Source of the DNA: JACNLN01 sp964626495
GTDB taxonomy: Bacteria > Fidelibacterota > Marinisomatia > Marinisomatales > CAZVFT01
Assembly: GCA_964626495.1 (NCBI GenBank)
Contig: CAZVFT010000018.1
Coordinates: 1-29,217 of the forward strand
Reading direction: 5' to 3'
Length of the DNA stretch: 29,217 nucleotides
Shown here: positions 1-9,228 of the stretch, piece by piece
How positions within the stretch are numbered: position 1 is the stretch's first letter
How the letters are laid out: every line of letters starts with the position of its first letter
Program-made: the position numbers and the translations under genes
Notes under the pieces: model-generated
What the model was told of the DNA's origin: nothing
What the model saw: the letters and a program-made list of their open reading frames with translations, nothing else
Database searches by the model: none

Positions 1-73
1 TCTTTTTGTAGTAAATCTCTGACAATAATTCATTTATAAAGTTTCTATTTAATATATAATCAAAAATATTAAA
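1..73. other. AT-rich window edge, no gene seen
   Basis: Short AT-rich stretch downstream of the mazG stop. I see no convincing hairpin-plus-U-run terminator and no coding signal; the neighbouring gene, if any, lies outside the window. Confidence 0.5.
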
Positions 74-853
74 TCAAAAATCATCAATTATTTTTGCCTG
101 ATTCCAGATTTTATCCATCTCTTCAAGTGTAGCTTCTTCAAGGGAAATTCCTCGATTGCATAAATCTTTCTCTACACGTTGAAATCGGTTGGTGAATTTT
201 AAATTGGCTTTCCGAAGGGCATCTTCTGCAGAGATATTCAAAAACCTGCAGAGATTGACAATAGCGAAAAAGAGATCCCCTATTTCCTCTTCCACCTGTT
301 TTTTTATACCCCTTTTTTCTGCTCCTTTTAGTTCCTTCAGTTCTTCATAGACTTTTTGCCATACTTGATGGATTTCTTCCCAATCGAATCCCGCATAAGA
401 TGCTTTTTCCTGAAGGCGTTGTGCTCTGACTAGAGCGGGAAGGGTTTTCGGAACTCCGTCCAGTCTTGACTTCCGATCTTTCTCCTTTTGCTTTTCCGCT
501 TCCCAGTTCATCTTGGCTGGTAGAGGTTCTTTTGCGTTTTTCTCTCCAAATACGTGACTGTGACGTCTTACCAATTTTTCATTGATCCCGCGAAGGGTTT
601 CTTCCAACGTGAATTCACCATTTTCTTCGGCGATATTGGTCTGAAATACTGCATGCAGTAAAATATCACCCAGTTCTTCCGATAGGGTTTTCCAATCCTC
701 CTGATCTACTGTTTCGATTACTTCATAAGTTTCCTCGAGGAAGTAGGGAAGGAGGGATGCGTGGGTTTGTTTCCTATCCCAAGGACAGCCATTGAGTCCT
801 CGTAATCGTGTGACAATAGAGATCAATTTCTCAAACAGTCTACCTTCATTCAC
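74..853 (-). CDS. mazG: MazG family nucleoside triphosphate pyrophosphohydrolase
   Basis: Predicted to hydrolyse (d)NTPs to the monophosphate and pyrophosphate in the cytosol, a house-cleaning or alarmone-modulating role in this family. The 259 residues match the usual two-domain MazG length (E. coli about 263). Two MazG helical cores are visible: the first has the EExxE...ExxD metal-binding pattern (FLEETYEVIE, then SEELGDILLHAVF) and the second repeats it (YEELKELK, then EEEIGDLFFAI). The start is a GTG at 853 with a GAGGAG Shine-Dalgarno about 8 bases upstream; the neighbouring ATG is out of frame. It overlaps the end of the corC-like gene by 8 bases and closes a translationally coupled five-gene run. 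Confidence 0.95.
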   Translation of the reverse strand: MNEGRLFEKLISIVTRLRGLNGCPWDRKQTHASLLPYFLEETYEVIETVDQEDWKTLSEELGDILLHAVFQTNIAEENGEFTLEETLRGINEKLVRRHSHVFGEKNAKEPLPAKMNWEAEKQKEKDRKSRLDGVPKTLPALVRAQRLQEKASYAGFDWEEIHQVWQKVYEELKELKGAEKRGIKKQVEEEIGDLFFAIVNLCRFLNISAEDALRKANLKFTNRFQRVEKDLCNRGISLEEATLEEMDKIWNQAKIIDDF

Positions 854-2099
854 GTCTATTCTCCTCTTTAGTGATAATTACTTTTATAATTCGATTACCA
901 ATGACTTTTCGTATTCGGAAGCGGAAGGTGGAATAGATAATTTCTGCACCCACGTCTGGTATTTCTCCAAACTGTTCTAATAAAAATCCGCCAAGGCTGT
1001 CATATTCCCTATCTTCCGGGAAGGGGATTGGGAGTTTATCTTCGAGGTCATTGATGGAAATTTTTGCATCGACAATCCATTTCCCTTTTTTCGTCGGAAC
1101 AATTAAAGGTGTTTCACGATCAAATTCATCTCTAATTTCTCCAACAACCTCCTCTACAATATCTTCCACTGTGACCATTCCTGCTGTTCCTCCATATTCA
1201 TCAACAACGATAGCGATGTTTTCCCGCCGTTGTTGAAAATCTTTCAGAAGGTCGTCAATCCGTTTAGATTCCGGAACGAAGTACGTTTCTCGACAGATGG
1301 AGAGGATATCTCCTTCAAAAGGGCGACCATTAAGGAAAGGGAGGACATCCTTGGCGTAGAGGATTCCTTTTATTTTATCAAGGGTTTCATCATAAACAGG
1401 AAATTTCGAAAAGCGTTGTTCTTGAATCGTCTTAATTACGTCATCAAGTGAATCTTCCTGTTCAAAACTGATGATATCAGTACGGGGAACCATGATTTCT
1501 CTAACAGCAGTATCTCCAAAATCGAAGACAGATTGAATCATCTCCATCTCATCGTGATTCAGGCTTCCTTTCTCAACCCCTACTTCTGCCAGCGTGATCA
1601 ATTCCGCTTCCGAATCAAAAAGTTCTTCCTTTTTGGGAATAAACTTGGTTAGAAGGTGAGTAAGATTATACAAGAGAGCGGCAATTGGATACAAGATGAA
1701 GCTGATAAGACGAATAGGAGTCGAAACTCGTTTAGCGAACAATTCAGAGTTTCTGATAGCAAGTATTTTTGGTGTTATCTCACTGACGAGGATAATTACG
1801 AGACTTAGGATTATTGTCTCCACTGTCAGGATGATAGGAATGTTGGCACCCAACCGGCTGGCAACATCTGCAGTAATAATGGCAGCGAATGATGCAATAA
1901 TAACATTAACTATCGTATTGCCTGTTAAAATTGTAATAAGCAGTTTTCTTGGTTCTGACAACATTTTGAGTATTGAATCTGCAGTTTTATCTTGAACTAA
2001 ACTGGACTTTTTAATAGAGAAGAAAGCAGCTTCCGATCCAGAAAAAAAAGCGGACATCATCAGTAGAAGGAGAAAAAAAACAATTTCGAGAATAATCAT
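846..2099 (-). CDS. CorC/HlyC-type DUF21-CBS membrane protein
   Basis: Integral inner-membrane protein of the CNNM/CorC family, associated with Mg2+/Co2+ export or homeostasis; some Bacteroidota members are the gliding-associated GldE. The 417 residues show, in order, an N-terminal hydrophobic DUF21 domain with about four membrane segments (residues about 1-150), a cytosolic CBS pair (about 200-320, including VREIMVPRTDI and IAIVVDEYGGTAGMVTVEDIVEE) and a C-terminal CorC_HlyC domain (about 335-410, with YDSLGGFLLEQFGEIP). It starts at an ATG overlapping the ybeY stop as ATGA and overlaps mazG by 8 bases at its end. The family assignment is secure; the ion and direction of transport are not visible from sequence. 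Confidence 0.93.
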   Translation of the reverse strand: MIILEIVFFLLLLMMSAFFSGSEAAFFSIKKSSLVQDKTADSILKMLSEPRKLLITILTGNTIVNVIIASFAAIITADVASRLGANIPIILTVETIILSLVIILVSEITPKILAIRNSELFAKRVSTPIRLISFILYPIAALLYNLTHLLTKFIPKKEELFDSEAELITLAEVGVEKGSLNHDEMEMIQSVFDFGDTAVREIMVPRTDIISFEQEDSLDDVIKTIQEQRFSKFPVYDETLDKIKGILYAKDVLPFLNGRPFEGDILSICRETYFVPESKRIDDLLKDFQQRRENIAIVVDEYGGTAGMVTVEDIVEEVVGEIRDEFDRETPLIVPTKKGKWIVDAKISINDLEDKLPIPFPEDREYDSLGGFLLEQFGEIPDVGAEIIYSTFRFRIRKVIGNRIIKVIITKEENRRE

Positions 2100-2533
2100 T
2101 TCAATAAAATCTCAGCAGAATTTATTTGATTTAAAAAACGGTCCTCTTTTCTTTTCATCTTGAGTTTGTTTTGTGTTGTGTCATCATTATAACCTATCAG
2201 ATGGAGAGCCCCGTGAAATACAAGACGTGACAATTCATTGTGATAGGCTGTATTGAATTTTTTTGAGTTTTCAAGAGCAATCTCGGGACTGATGTATATT
2301 TCTCCTTCGATGGAATCACCATTATCAAGGCGGAAAGCGATGACATCTGTGTAAACGTTCTGATTGAAAAATTGTTTTTTTAATTTTTTCAGCATTTCCG
2401 CAGTGCCAAAGATGACGGTGATGTCTGCCGATTCGATCCCTTTATCTTTCAGGATCAGGGAAACACACTTTTCTACAGTGGCAGTTGAAACCTGAATAAT
2501 GTTATCAACCACTTCTGTATGGATGGATATCAT
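2096..2533 (-). CDS. ybeY: Endoribonuclease YbeY (16S rRNA maturation)
   Basis: YbeY is a single-metal endoribonuclease acting in 16S rRNA 3'-end maturation and ribosome quality control. The 145 residues fit the family. The metal site is visible near the C-terminus as FHGALHLIGYND, with the first two histidines of the HxxxHxxxxxH pattern present and the third position occupied by Asp (about residue 117). I believe this variant is common in Bacteroidota-type YbeY, so I do not regard it as inactivating. Both gene boundaries are ATGA overlaps, with the pgpH-like gene upstream and the corC-like gene downstream. The pairing with a PgpH-type protein is a classical bacterial arrangement. Confidence 0.94.
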   Translation of the reverse strand: MISIHTEVVDNIIQVSTATVEKCVSLILKDKGIESADITVIFGTAEMLKKLKKQFFNQNVYTDVIAFRLDNGDSIEGEIYISPEIALENSKKFNTAYHNELSRLVFHGALHLIGYNDDTTQNKLKMKRKEDRFLNQINSAEILLK

Positions 2534-4872
2534 TCTGAGGAAGGTGTTGTTGATTCTTCTGCGGCGGGTTTCTCTTCGGGGTATTCAATACGGATATGAT
2601 AGATTCCTTTTAAAACTGGGAGCAACCCGAATTTGCCCTGAATATTTCCTTTGATCTTTGTTAAATCTTTCATCGTTAGTGGGCAGTCGTCAAGTTGGTT
2701 CTCCTTCAGGCGATTTTCAATGATCTTATCAACCATAGCTTCGATTTTTGAAGGGGTTCGAGTCTTAAGGGAGCGAATGGCAGCTTCTACGCTCTCGCAT
2801 ATCATTAAAATACCGGTTTCCTTCGAGTTGGGTTTTGGACCTGAATAGCGAAAATCGATATCGTTAATTTTGGATTTGTCTCCACCTGCTTCATCGAGTG
2901 CTTTTTTATAGAAATATTCAATTCGAGTGGTACCGTGATGCATAGGAATAAAATCGGTGACGATAGGTGGGAGGTGATATTCTTTTGCCAGTTTGATTCC
3001 TTCTTTAACATGGTTTTTAATAATGCGTGAGGACATAACGGGTGAAAGATTCTCGTGTTTATTTTCTCCACGAAACTGATTCTCAGTGAAATATTCAGGT
3101 CGTACCATTTTCCCGATATCGTGATAATAAGCACCAACTCGACAGAGAAGGGCATTAGCACCGATAGCATTAGCAGATGACTCAGCAAGATTGCCAACGA
3201 CAACACTGTGGTTAAATGACCCGTTGGCTTCCTGAGAAAGTCGTTTTAGCAGGGGGTGGTTAAAATCAGAATGTTCAAGAAGCATCAGATCAGAGGTGAC
3301 ACCAAAGAGTATTTCGAACAGATGGCTTAAGCCATACGTGATAAATGGCGCCAGAACACCGCTGATGGTAATATAAAGAAAATCTATCCGGAGATCTTTC
3401 CATTCCGTTTGTTTTAGTAAGCCAAAGGTAAGCAGGGTGAGGATCCCGCTGATGATTATGTAAAGAATTGCATAATAGAGTTGAGTCCTGGTACGAAGAT
3501 TGCGAACGGCGTACACAGCAGCGATGCTTGTAGCTAAGAAGAGCACCACAAATTCTAATTTATTTCCGACGATAAAAGCGATAAAAACGGCAATAAACGT
3601 AGTAAATATGATGGCAATTCTCGCGTCAAAGAGAATGGTTATCACCATAGCAGAAACTGTAAGTGGAATGAGATATTCCGAGAGATTGAGGGTAAATACA
3701 AAAAGATAAGAGATAGCAACCATCAAGACGAAAACAGAACTGAACAGGAGTAAAATTTGGTTATCTTTGAATAGGGAATCCCGGTATATCTGTAGAAAAG
3801 AAAAGAAGAGGAACAGAATGATGCATACCAGAAGGAACCGTCCAATCCATGGTAGAATCACAAAAAATCCAGTTTCGAGTTTTTCTCGCTTTTCCCATTT
3901 ATTTTTATACGATATCAGTTTCTGGTAGATTTCTGGTGTTACTCTTGTGTTGTCATCAACGATTCTCTCATTTTTCATCACAATTCCGTGGGAACGAGGG
4001 ACTTTTGCAGTCCTATCTTGCTGATGTCGTTCTGTAGTTTCTTTATCAAATAGAACATTTGGTTGCAAAAATTCAACAATAACTTTGTAACCAATATCAC
4101 GGAGAATATCATCCTCATTGGGATATGCCCTATTAATACTCACTCGGGCTTTTGTCCACGCTTCTTCCAGATCGTTAAAATCACCAATGTCCAGAAGCTC
4201 AGGAACATCTTCTAAAATAATCTCTACCTGTTCACTAATGATGTCACTTTTTGCTATGTCAAAAAGTCCTTCAGCCCATCGATCTAGACAGATGGTGAGA
4301 ATCGTTTTAAGGAACTGATCATAGTCGATGGGATCGCCATTGGGTTGTTTTTTATCAAGAAAGGAGTTCCATTGTGGGGTATTAAGGTTGAAAGGATATT
4401 TTTTTTCAAATGCAGTAATAAGTTCACTCAGTGCGATGCTGTCTCGAGTTGCCTTAGACAGAGCTTTATTAAATTCAGGAGTATATCGATATTCAAACAG
4501 TAATTTTTTTCCCTCTTCATAATTTTTACGCTGGTTGTGGATTTTTTCAACATTTGTGATGAATGTCTGAATTTTTTCAATCTGCTCATCAACGATGGAC
4601 TGATTTCTGTCGAATTGGAACGGTTCACTTCGTAGCGCTTCGTCAATATCCACCTGAAGTTTTTCGCTGTCTTTAAGAATTGGGTAGTTAAAACGGGCTA
4701 CAATTTCTTCTGAGGTAATATCCCCAACCTTATAATTGATCACGAAGGACTTTCCCCTTGGGAAAAAGAATGAGAGGATAATTGTTAATCCAAGAAAGAT
4801 CAGGATTTTTATAAGTAAATCCTTGCGTTGTGTTTCGCTGAGTTTTTTAAGCTTGTGGAACACTGGTTTCAT
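2530..4872 (-). CDS. PgpH-type 7TM-HD phosphodiesterase (probable c-di-AMP hydrolase)
   Basis: Members of this family (Listeria PgpH) degrade cyclic di-AMP with a cytosolic HD domain. The 780 residues show an N-terminal membrane segment (about 20-40), a large extracytoplasmic 7TMR-HDED-like domain (about 45-330), a block of about seven hydrophobic segments (about 345-545) and a C-terminal HD domain. HD-site residues include the His of SFNHSVVVGNL (about 555), the HD of YYHDIGK (about 584) and the later MHHGT. The C-terminus ends in an acidic, Ser/Thr-rich tail. It starts at ATG 4872, overlapping the acyl-CoA dehydrogenase stop as ATGA, and ends over the ybeY start the same way. No diadenylate cyclase is visible in the window, so the c-di-AMP role rests on family similarity. 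Confidence 0.9.
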   Translation of the reverse strand: MKPVFHKLKKLSETQRKDLLIKILIFLGLTIILSFFFPRGKSFVINYKVGDITSEEIVARFNYPILKDSEKLQVDIDEALRSEPFQFDRNQSIVDEQIEKIQTFITNVEKIHNQRKNYEEGKKLLFEYRYTPEFNKALSKATRDSIALSELITAFEKKYPFNLNTPQWNSFLDKKQPNGDPIDYDQFLKTILTICLDRWAEGLFDIAKSDIISEQVEIILEDVPELLDIGDFNDLEEAWTKARVSINRAYPNEDDILRDIGYKVIVEFLQPNVLFDKETTERHQQDRTAKVPRSHGIVMKNERIVDDNTRVTPEIYQKLISYKNKWEKREKLETGFFVILPWIGRFLLVCIILFLFFSFLQIYRDSLFKDNQILLLFSSVFVLMVAISYLFVFTLNLSEYLIPLTVSAMVITILFDARIAIIFTTFIAVFIAFIVGNKLEFVVLFLATSIAAVYAVRNLRTRTQLYYAILYIIISGILTLLTFGLLKQTEWKDLRIDFLYITISGVLAPFITYGLSHLFEILFGVTSDLMLLEHSDFNHPLLKRLSQEANGSFNHSVVVGNLAESSANAIGANALLCRVGAYYHDIGKMVRPEYFTENQFRGENKHENLSPVMSSRIIKNHVKEGIKLAKEYHLPPIVTDFIPMHHGTTRIEYFYKKALDEAGGDKSKINDIDFRYSGPKPNSKETGILMICESVEAAIRSLKTRTPSKIEAMVDKIIENRLKENQLDDCPLTMKDLTKIKGNIQGKFGLLPVLKGIYHIRIEYPEEKPAAEESTTPSSE

Positions 4873-6035
4873 ACAGACAGGTTTTGCTGAATTGATCTTA
4901 TGAGTTTACGAAGAATTACCATACGCTGTATTTCGCTGGTTCCTTCTCCGATAGTAAGTACCTTTGCATCTCTGAAGTATCTTTCGGCAGGGTAGTCCTT
5001 GATGTATCCATATCCACCGAAAATTTGGAGGGCTTCTGTAGTGGTACGCATCGCCACTTCGGAGGCAAATAATTTTGCCATTGCAGCTTCTTTCATAACA
5101 TCTTTCCCTGCATCATACAACCTCGCTGCTTGATAGACAAGAAGTTTTGCTGCCTCAATTTCAGTTGCCATATCCACAAGTTTGAATCCCACTGCTTGAT
5201 GAAGATATATTTTCTTTCCGAAAGCTTCTCGTTCCCTGGCATAAGTTAAGGCTGATTCATAAGCTCCTTCAGCGGTACCGGTGGAGAGTGCTCCGATAGA
5301 AATTCGACCACCAGTTAATGTTTTTAAAAATGTCTTAAAACCGGAACGTGGATCTCCCAGAGTATTTTTCTTGGGAATTTTGAGGTCTTCGAAAAAGAGT
5401 TGACGGGTATCAGACCCTTTCCACCCCATCTTTTTTTCGGGGGGACATATATTGATTCCTGGAGAATCCATCTCGACAATAAATGCTCCAATGCCCTGTT
5501 TCTCTCCATCAATAATAGTTCGGGCAGTAATATTTAAAACCCCAGCCACTCCGGCGTTAGTGGTAAAGATTTTTCCTCCATTAATGACCCACTCATCTCC
5601 CACAAGTTCCGCTCGGGTTTGCGTATTCCCAGCATCACTGCCTGCGTTGGGTTCTGTGAGACCGAAAGCTCCTATCATTTCGCCGGAAGCAAGGAGTGGG
5701 AGATACTGTTTCTTTTGTTCATCATTGCCTGCAAGCAGAATTGGGATAGTTCCAAGGGAAGTGTGAGCAGCAACTGTTATGGCAGTGGAACCGCATACCT
5801 TTGCGAGTTCGTGAACAGCAATGGCGTAGGCGACATTATCCATTCCAGCACCACCGTATTCTTCCGGTATGGGTATACCCATCAGCCCGAGTTCACTCAT
5901 TTTCTGAATAATTTCATGAGGAAATTTTGCTTCCTGATCCAATTCTTCAGCAACAGGTGATACCTCGTTTGTTGCAAAATCACGCACCATATCTCGCAAA
6001 AGAATATGTTCATCATTGAGAAATAATTCATTCAT
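4869..6035 (-). CDS. Acyl-CoA dehydrogenase (short/medium-chain type)
   Basis: FAD-dependent alpha,beta-dehydrogenation of acyl-CoA, feeding electrons to ETF. The three acyl-CoA dehydrogenase domains are clear in 388 residues: helical N-terminal (about 1-110), middle beta domain with GAFGLTEPNAGSDAGN, and C-terminal helical domain with AREREAFGK and LQIFGGYGYIKDYPAER. The likely catalytic base is Glu364 in GEGTSEIQR, as in butyryl-CoA dehydrogenases. I chose ATG 6035, which has a GGAG Shine-Dalgarno about 8 bases upstream, over an in-frame TTG 12 bases earlier. It is the first gene of the tightly overlapping run acd-pgpH-ybeY-corC-mazG. Exact chain-length preference cannot be read from sequence; no ETF genes are present here. 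Confidence 0.93.
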   Translation of the reverse strand: MNELFLNDEHILLRDMVRDFATNEVSPVAEELDQEAKFPHEIIQKMSELGLMGIPIPEEYGGAGMDNVAYAIAVHELAKVCGSTAITVAAHTSLGTIPILLAGNDEQKKQYLPLLASGEMIGAFGLTEPNAGSDAGNTQTRAELVGDEWVINGGKIFTTNAGVAGVLNITARTIIDGEKQGIGAFIVEMDSPGINICPPEKKMGWKGSDTRQLFFEDLKIPKKNTLGDPRSGFKTFLKTLTGGRISIGALSTGTAEGAYESALTYAREREAFGKKIYLHQAVGFKLVDMATEIEAAKLLVYQAARLYDAGKDVMKEAAMAKLFASEVAMRTTTEALQIFGGYGYIKDYPAERYFRDAKVLTIGEGTSEIQRMVILRKLIRSIQQNLSV

Positions 6036-6381
6036 CTTTGACTCCAATTTGTGTTAACGTAATTTATCTCGAAAATAAATTTATTTTAAGGTCAATTTTT
6101 ATAATCGAATCTATTAACCTGGATTATTCGCCACAAAAAGCACAAAACTCACAAAAGGTATTAAACAAGGTAGTTACAAGGATTTTTGTACATATTTTTT
6201 GCAAATTTAATATTCCCTTCATTTTGTCTTTTCTTCTTCGTGTAACTTCGTGATATTCGTGGCTGATGAATTAATCAAGTTAAATAACCAATGTATATCA
6301 AATTCACCTTCCATCAACTCCAGACTGATAGATAAGGGTTTCAACATCATCTATCACCAATTACCCATCACCCATAATCTG
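6036..6381. other. Gap of about 350 bases between fabH and the acyl-CoA dehydrogenase
   Basis: Holds the 5' region of the acyl-CoA dehydrogenase operon (right side) and a repeat-like element at 6121-6263. The remaining bases next to the fabH stop contain short direct repeats of the type ACCCATCACC. No coding signal and no convincing terminator for fabH. Confidence 0.5.
6121..6263. repeat. MITE-like element with GCCACRAA inverted ends
   Basis: The left end begins GGATTATTCGCCACAAAA and carries spaced CACAAAA units; the right end (about 6237-6263), reverse-complemented, reads GCCACGAATATCACGAAG and continues with another CACGAAG unit. The two ends therefore form imperfect terminal inverted repeats of about 29 bases built on GCCACRAA-CACRAA-CACRAAG, around an AT-rich core. 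The left end recurs at 23411-23447 and the right end type recurs at about 12165-12200, so it is an interspersed repeat. No transposase is encoded. Confidence 0.55.
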
Positions 6382-7374
6382 TTACCATCTGATGGCAGAT
6401 GATGCCCATGAAAAACCAGCGCCAAATGCAGCAAGAATGATAATATCTCCTTCTTCGAATTTGCCCTTAGACAGAGCTTCGGACATAGCGATGGGAATGG
6501 ACGCAGCTGTGGTGTTTCCATAGCGATGGATGTTGCTGTAGACTTTATCCATTCCCACTCCAAGCCGTTTTGCAACTGCCTGACTTATCCGATAGTTTGC
6601 TTGATGGGGGATGATCAATTTTACTTCGTCAATAGAAAGATTATTCGCCCTCATAGCCTCCTTAATAACGGTAGGAAATTTTACAACAGCATTTCGAAAA
6701 ACTTCTCGCCCGTTCATAAAGGGGTACTGACGACCTTCATCGAGCATCTGTTTGGAAATACGGGGATTAAAGCGGCTTGCAGGAGCTTCCACCCAGAGCT
6801 CTTTCACATATTTTCCGTCTATATGCAGGTGAGTGGAGAGTATTTCGGAATCAGTGTTACTTGGCTGGAGAATGACAGCCCCAGCGCCATCCCCAAATAA
6901 TACAGACATATCGCGGTGTTCCGTATCAAATTTTAAGGCTGTTGACTGGACTTCTGCTCCAATGACCAGCACATTATCAAATTCACCTGATTTTATGAAT
7001 TGATCAGCGATGGATAGTCCATAGATAAAGCCAGAACATGCTACTTTGATATCAAATGCCCCGATATGTCCCATTCCCAACTTTTCCTGCACCTGAGCAC
7101 TTGAACCTGGGAAGAAATAGTCTGACGTGATAGTAGCAAAAATGATTAGATCAATGTCTTCTGGTTCAACATTAGCCATCTTCATTGCATTTTTGGCTGC
7201 TTCCACTCCCAGGTCGGAAGCACCTGTATCGTCTTCAATATATCTCCTTTCCTGGATTCCAGTACGCTCCATAATCCACTCATTGGAAGTATCCATTAAT
7301 TTTTCAAGATCAAAATTGGTAATAACTTTTTCGGGAACATAATGACCTACTCCTGCAATTTTAGTGATTCTCAT
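6382..7374 (-). CDS. fabH: Beta-ketoacyl-ACP synthase III
   Basis: Condenses an acyl-CoA starter with malonyl-ACP to initiate type II fatty-acid synthesis in the cytosol. The 330 residues show the KAS III catalytic triad: Cys113 in IKVACSGFIYG, His257 in IPHQANYRI and Asn287 in HRYGNTTAAS, plus the C-terminal FGAGFSWAS motif. The start ATG at 7374 overlaps the recJ stop as ATGA, which supports this start and translational coupling. No acyl carrier protein, plsX or fabD gene is adjacent, so it is separated from the common fab cluster. A specialised starter-unit KAS III is possible, but canonical FabH is the simplest reading. Confidence 0.95.
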   Translation of the reverse strand: MRITKIAGVGHYVPEKVITNFDLEKLMDTSNEWIMERTGIQERRYIEDDTGASDLGVEAAKNAMKMANVEPEDIDLIIFATITSDYFFPGSSAQVQEKLGMGHIGAFDIKVACSGFIYGLSIADQFIKSGEFDNVLVIGAEVQSTALKFDTEHRDMSVLFGDGAGAVILQPSNTDSEILSTHLHIDGKYVKELWVEAPASRFNPRISKQMLDEGRQYPFMNGREVFRNAVVKFPTVIKEAMRANNLSIDEVKLIIPHQANYRISQAVAKRLGVGMDKVYSNIHRYGNTTAASIPIAMSEALSKGKFEEGDIIILAAFGAGFSWASSAIRW

Positions 7375-9086
7375 TGTATCACCTCGCTACTTGGTTTAAT
7401 GTCGCGAATATTTAACTGGATTGATCTTCGACCCTGCCATTCATTTTCTTCCACCACGTAAACAATATTTACTGGTTCACCGGTGATCAAACGCTCATAA
7501 TGTTTTGCCAGATTAAACCCGATGCAATCGTAAGAAGTACCATTCTGTTTTGCAGTAAATCTGAGGTGGTCACTTCCAACTCCCACAAGTGTTGGAGTAC
7601 CTGATACCGATATTTCCTTCGTGAGGAAAATGGGACGCATATTTCCAGGACCGTAAGGTGCTAGTTTATCCAGAAATCCCATGAAGCGACTATTAATGAT
7701 GCTCAACGGCATTTCGCCTTCGATTCTGATTGTGTTCACCAGATCATCATCAGATAGTAACGCATTAGCCTGGGATACAAACTTGCTTCGGAAGTCATAT
7801 AGATTATCTTCAGAAACGCTCAATCCTGCTGCCATTGGGTGTCCACCATAGTCGTCAAGATAGGGAGCGCATTGGGTCAAATTTTCATAAAGGTCGAACC
7901 CCGGAATACTTCTGGCGGATCCTTTTCCAGTATCGCCATCCAGACTGACGATAACAGTGGGTCGGGAGTATTCTTCTCTAATTTTTGATGCTACAATGCC
8001 AATCACACCGGGATGCCACCCATCTTTCCAGAGAACAATTGCTCTGTTCCTTTGAAGATCTATTTCTGCATTTACTTTTCTAAGTGCTTCATCCACAATA
8101 GTTTTCTGAATTTCCTGTCGGTTGCGATTTTCGCGATCCAGTTGATTTGCCAGTTGTACGGCTTCCGAGAAGTTATCGGTGGTTAAAAGTTTTATAGCAC
8201 GGCTGGGATCTCCCATCCTGCCAGCAGCATTAATACGGGGAGCAATCCAGAAAACCAATCTGCCAACGGTTAATTCTTTATCGGATAAGCCACTAACCTT
8301 CAGTAGAGCCCGTATTCCTGGTTTATCGCTATCACCAAGAAGCCGTAGTCCGTTATATACGATGATTCGATTCTCATCCACAAGCGGAACAATATCAGCA
8401 GCAGTTCCCAGGGTAATGAGATCAATATGTTTCAAGACAAGATCGGGATCAGCCTTCAAAATGATAGATATTGCGGATGCCAGTTTGAAGGTAACCCCCC
8501 CACCACACAAATCCTGGAAAGGATATTTGCATCCTTCCATTTTTGGATTGAGAATAGCATAGGCATCAGGCAGTTCAGCATCAGGTGTATGGTGGTCGGT
8601 GATGATTACTTTAATATTTTTCTCATTGGCATAATTAACTGAGTCAAAAGCATTGATTCCGCAATCACAAGTGATGATAAGTTCTGCTCCTATGTCTTCA
8701 GAATAATCTACTCCCGTTTTGCTCAACCCATATCCATCTTTTTCGCGGTTGGGAATATACACCTCAACGTCAGCACCCAGAGATTTGAGGAACAAGTAGA
8801 GCATAGAGGCACCGGTAATTCCATCCACATCATAATCCCCAAAAACCAGAATTTTCTTGTTAGAGGATACAAGTTTGGCAACGTATTTAGCACCCTTTTC
8901 CATATCGGACATCAGAAACGGATCGTGCAGCATAGAGATTTCAGGGGAGAAGAATTCCCGTGACTGTTCTAAAGAATAAATGTTACGATTTGCCAGAACG
9001 GTAGCAATAATTTCTGACGCTTTAAACTCTTCTTGAAGATTAGCGACAAGTTGAGGATCGGGTGATATGATTTTCCAGTTGGTCAT
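7371..9086 (-). CDS. recJ: Single-stranded-DNA-specific exonuclease RecJ
   Basis: A 5'-3' ssDNA exonuclease of the DHH superfamily used in recombinational and mismatch repair. The 571 residues match RecJ length. Visible motifs are the DHH-family GDYDVDGITG, the metal-binding ITDHHTPD segment, the GRMGDPSRA region, and GGHPMAAGLSV of the DHHA1 domain, followed by an OB-like C-terminal region. I start it at ATG 9086 instead of the in-frame TTG 6 bases earlier; neither has a strong Shine-Dalgarno. It begins only about 14 bases after the 3' end of the RNase P RNA and overlaps fabH by 4 bases. Confidence 0.95.
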   Translation of the reverse strand: MTNWKIISPDPQLVANLQEEFKASEIIATVLANRNIYSLEQSREFFSPEISMLHDPFLMSDMEKGAKYVAKLVSSNKKILVFGDYDVDGITGASMLYLFLKSLGADVEVYIPNREKDGYGLSKTGVDYSEDIGAELIITCDCGINAFDSVNYANEKNIKVIITDHHTPDAELPDAYAILNPKMEGCKYPFQDLCGGGVTFKLASAISIILKADPDLVLKHIDLITLGTAADIVPLVDENRIIVYNGLRLLGDSDKPGIRALLKVSGLSDKELTVGRLVFWIAPRINAAGRMGDPSRAIKLLTTDNFSEAVQLANQLDRENRNRQEIQKTIVDEALRKVNAEIDLQRNRAIVLWKDGWHPGVIGIVASKIREEYSRPTVIVSLDGDTGKGSARSIPGFDLYENLTQCAPYLDDYGGHPMAAGLSVSEDNLYDFRSKFVSQANALLSDDDLVNTIRIEGEMPLSIINSRFMGFLDKLAPYGPGNMRPIFLTKEISVSGTPTLVGVGSDHLRFTAKQNGTSYDCIGFNLAKHYERLITGEPVNIVYVVEENEWQGRRSIQLNIRDIKPSSEVIQ

Positions 9087-9210
9087 TGTCAATAAAGATA
9101 GATCAGAGTTGGTCTATAAGCCGAGTTTTGTCCCCCGAATTTTCGGGATGGTGACCATTTATCTGGTCCCGACCTCACGATCGGGATCAAGCGATCTACC
9201 CGCCCCTTCA

Positions 9211-9228
9211 GTCCACCAGCTGGCGGAC
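9211..9228. repeat. Palindrome inside rnpB, copy 1
   Basis: GTCCACCAGCTGGCGGAC, an imperfect palindrome with one mismatched pair, lies in the part of the RNase P RNA where P16/P17 is expected. It matches the TCCGCCAGCTGGCGGA-type hairpins found at 9341-9356 and 20967-20982. Confidence 0.6.

Noticed and set aside
2805..3206. Minus-strand frame within the pgpH-like gene
   Set aside because: It overlaps the HD domain of PgpH in another frame, with no independent coding signal.
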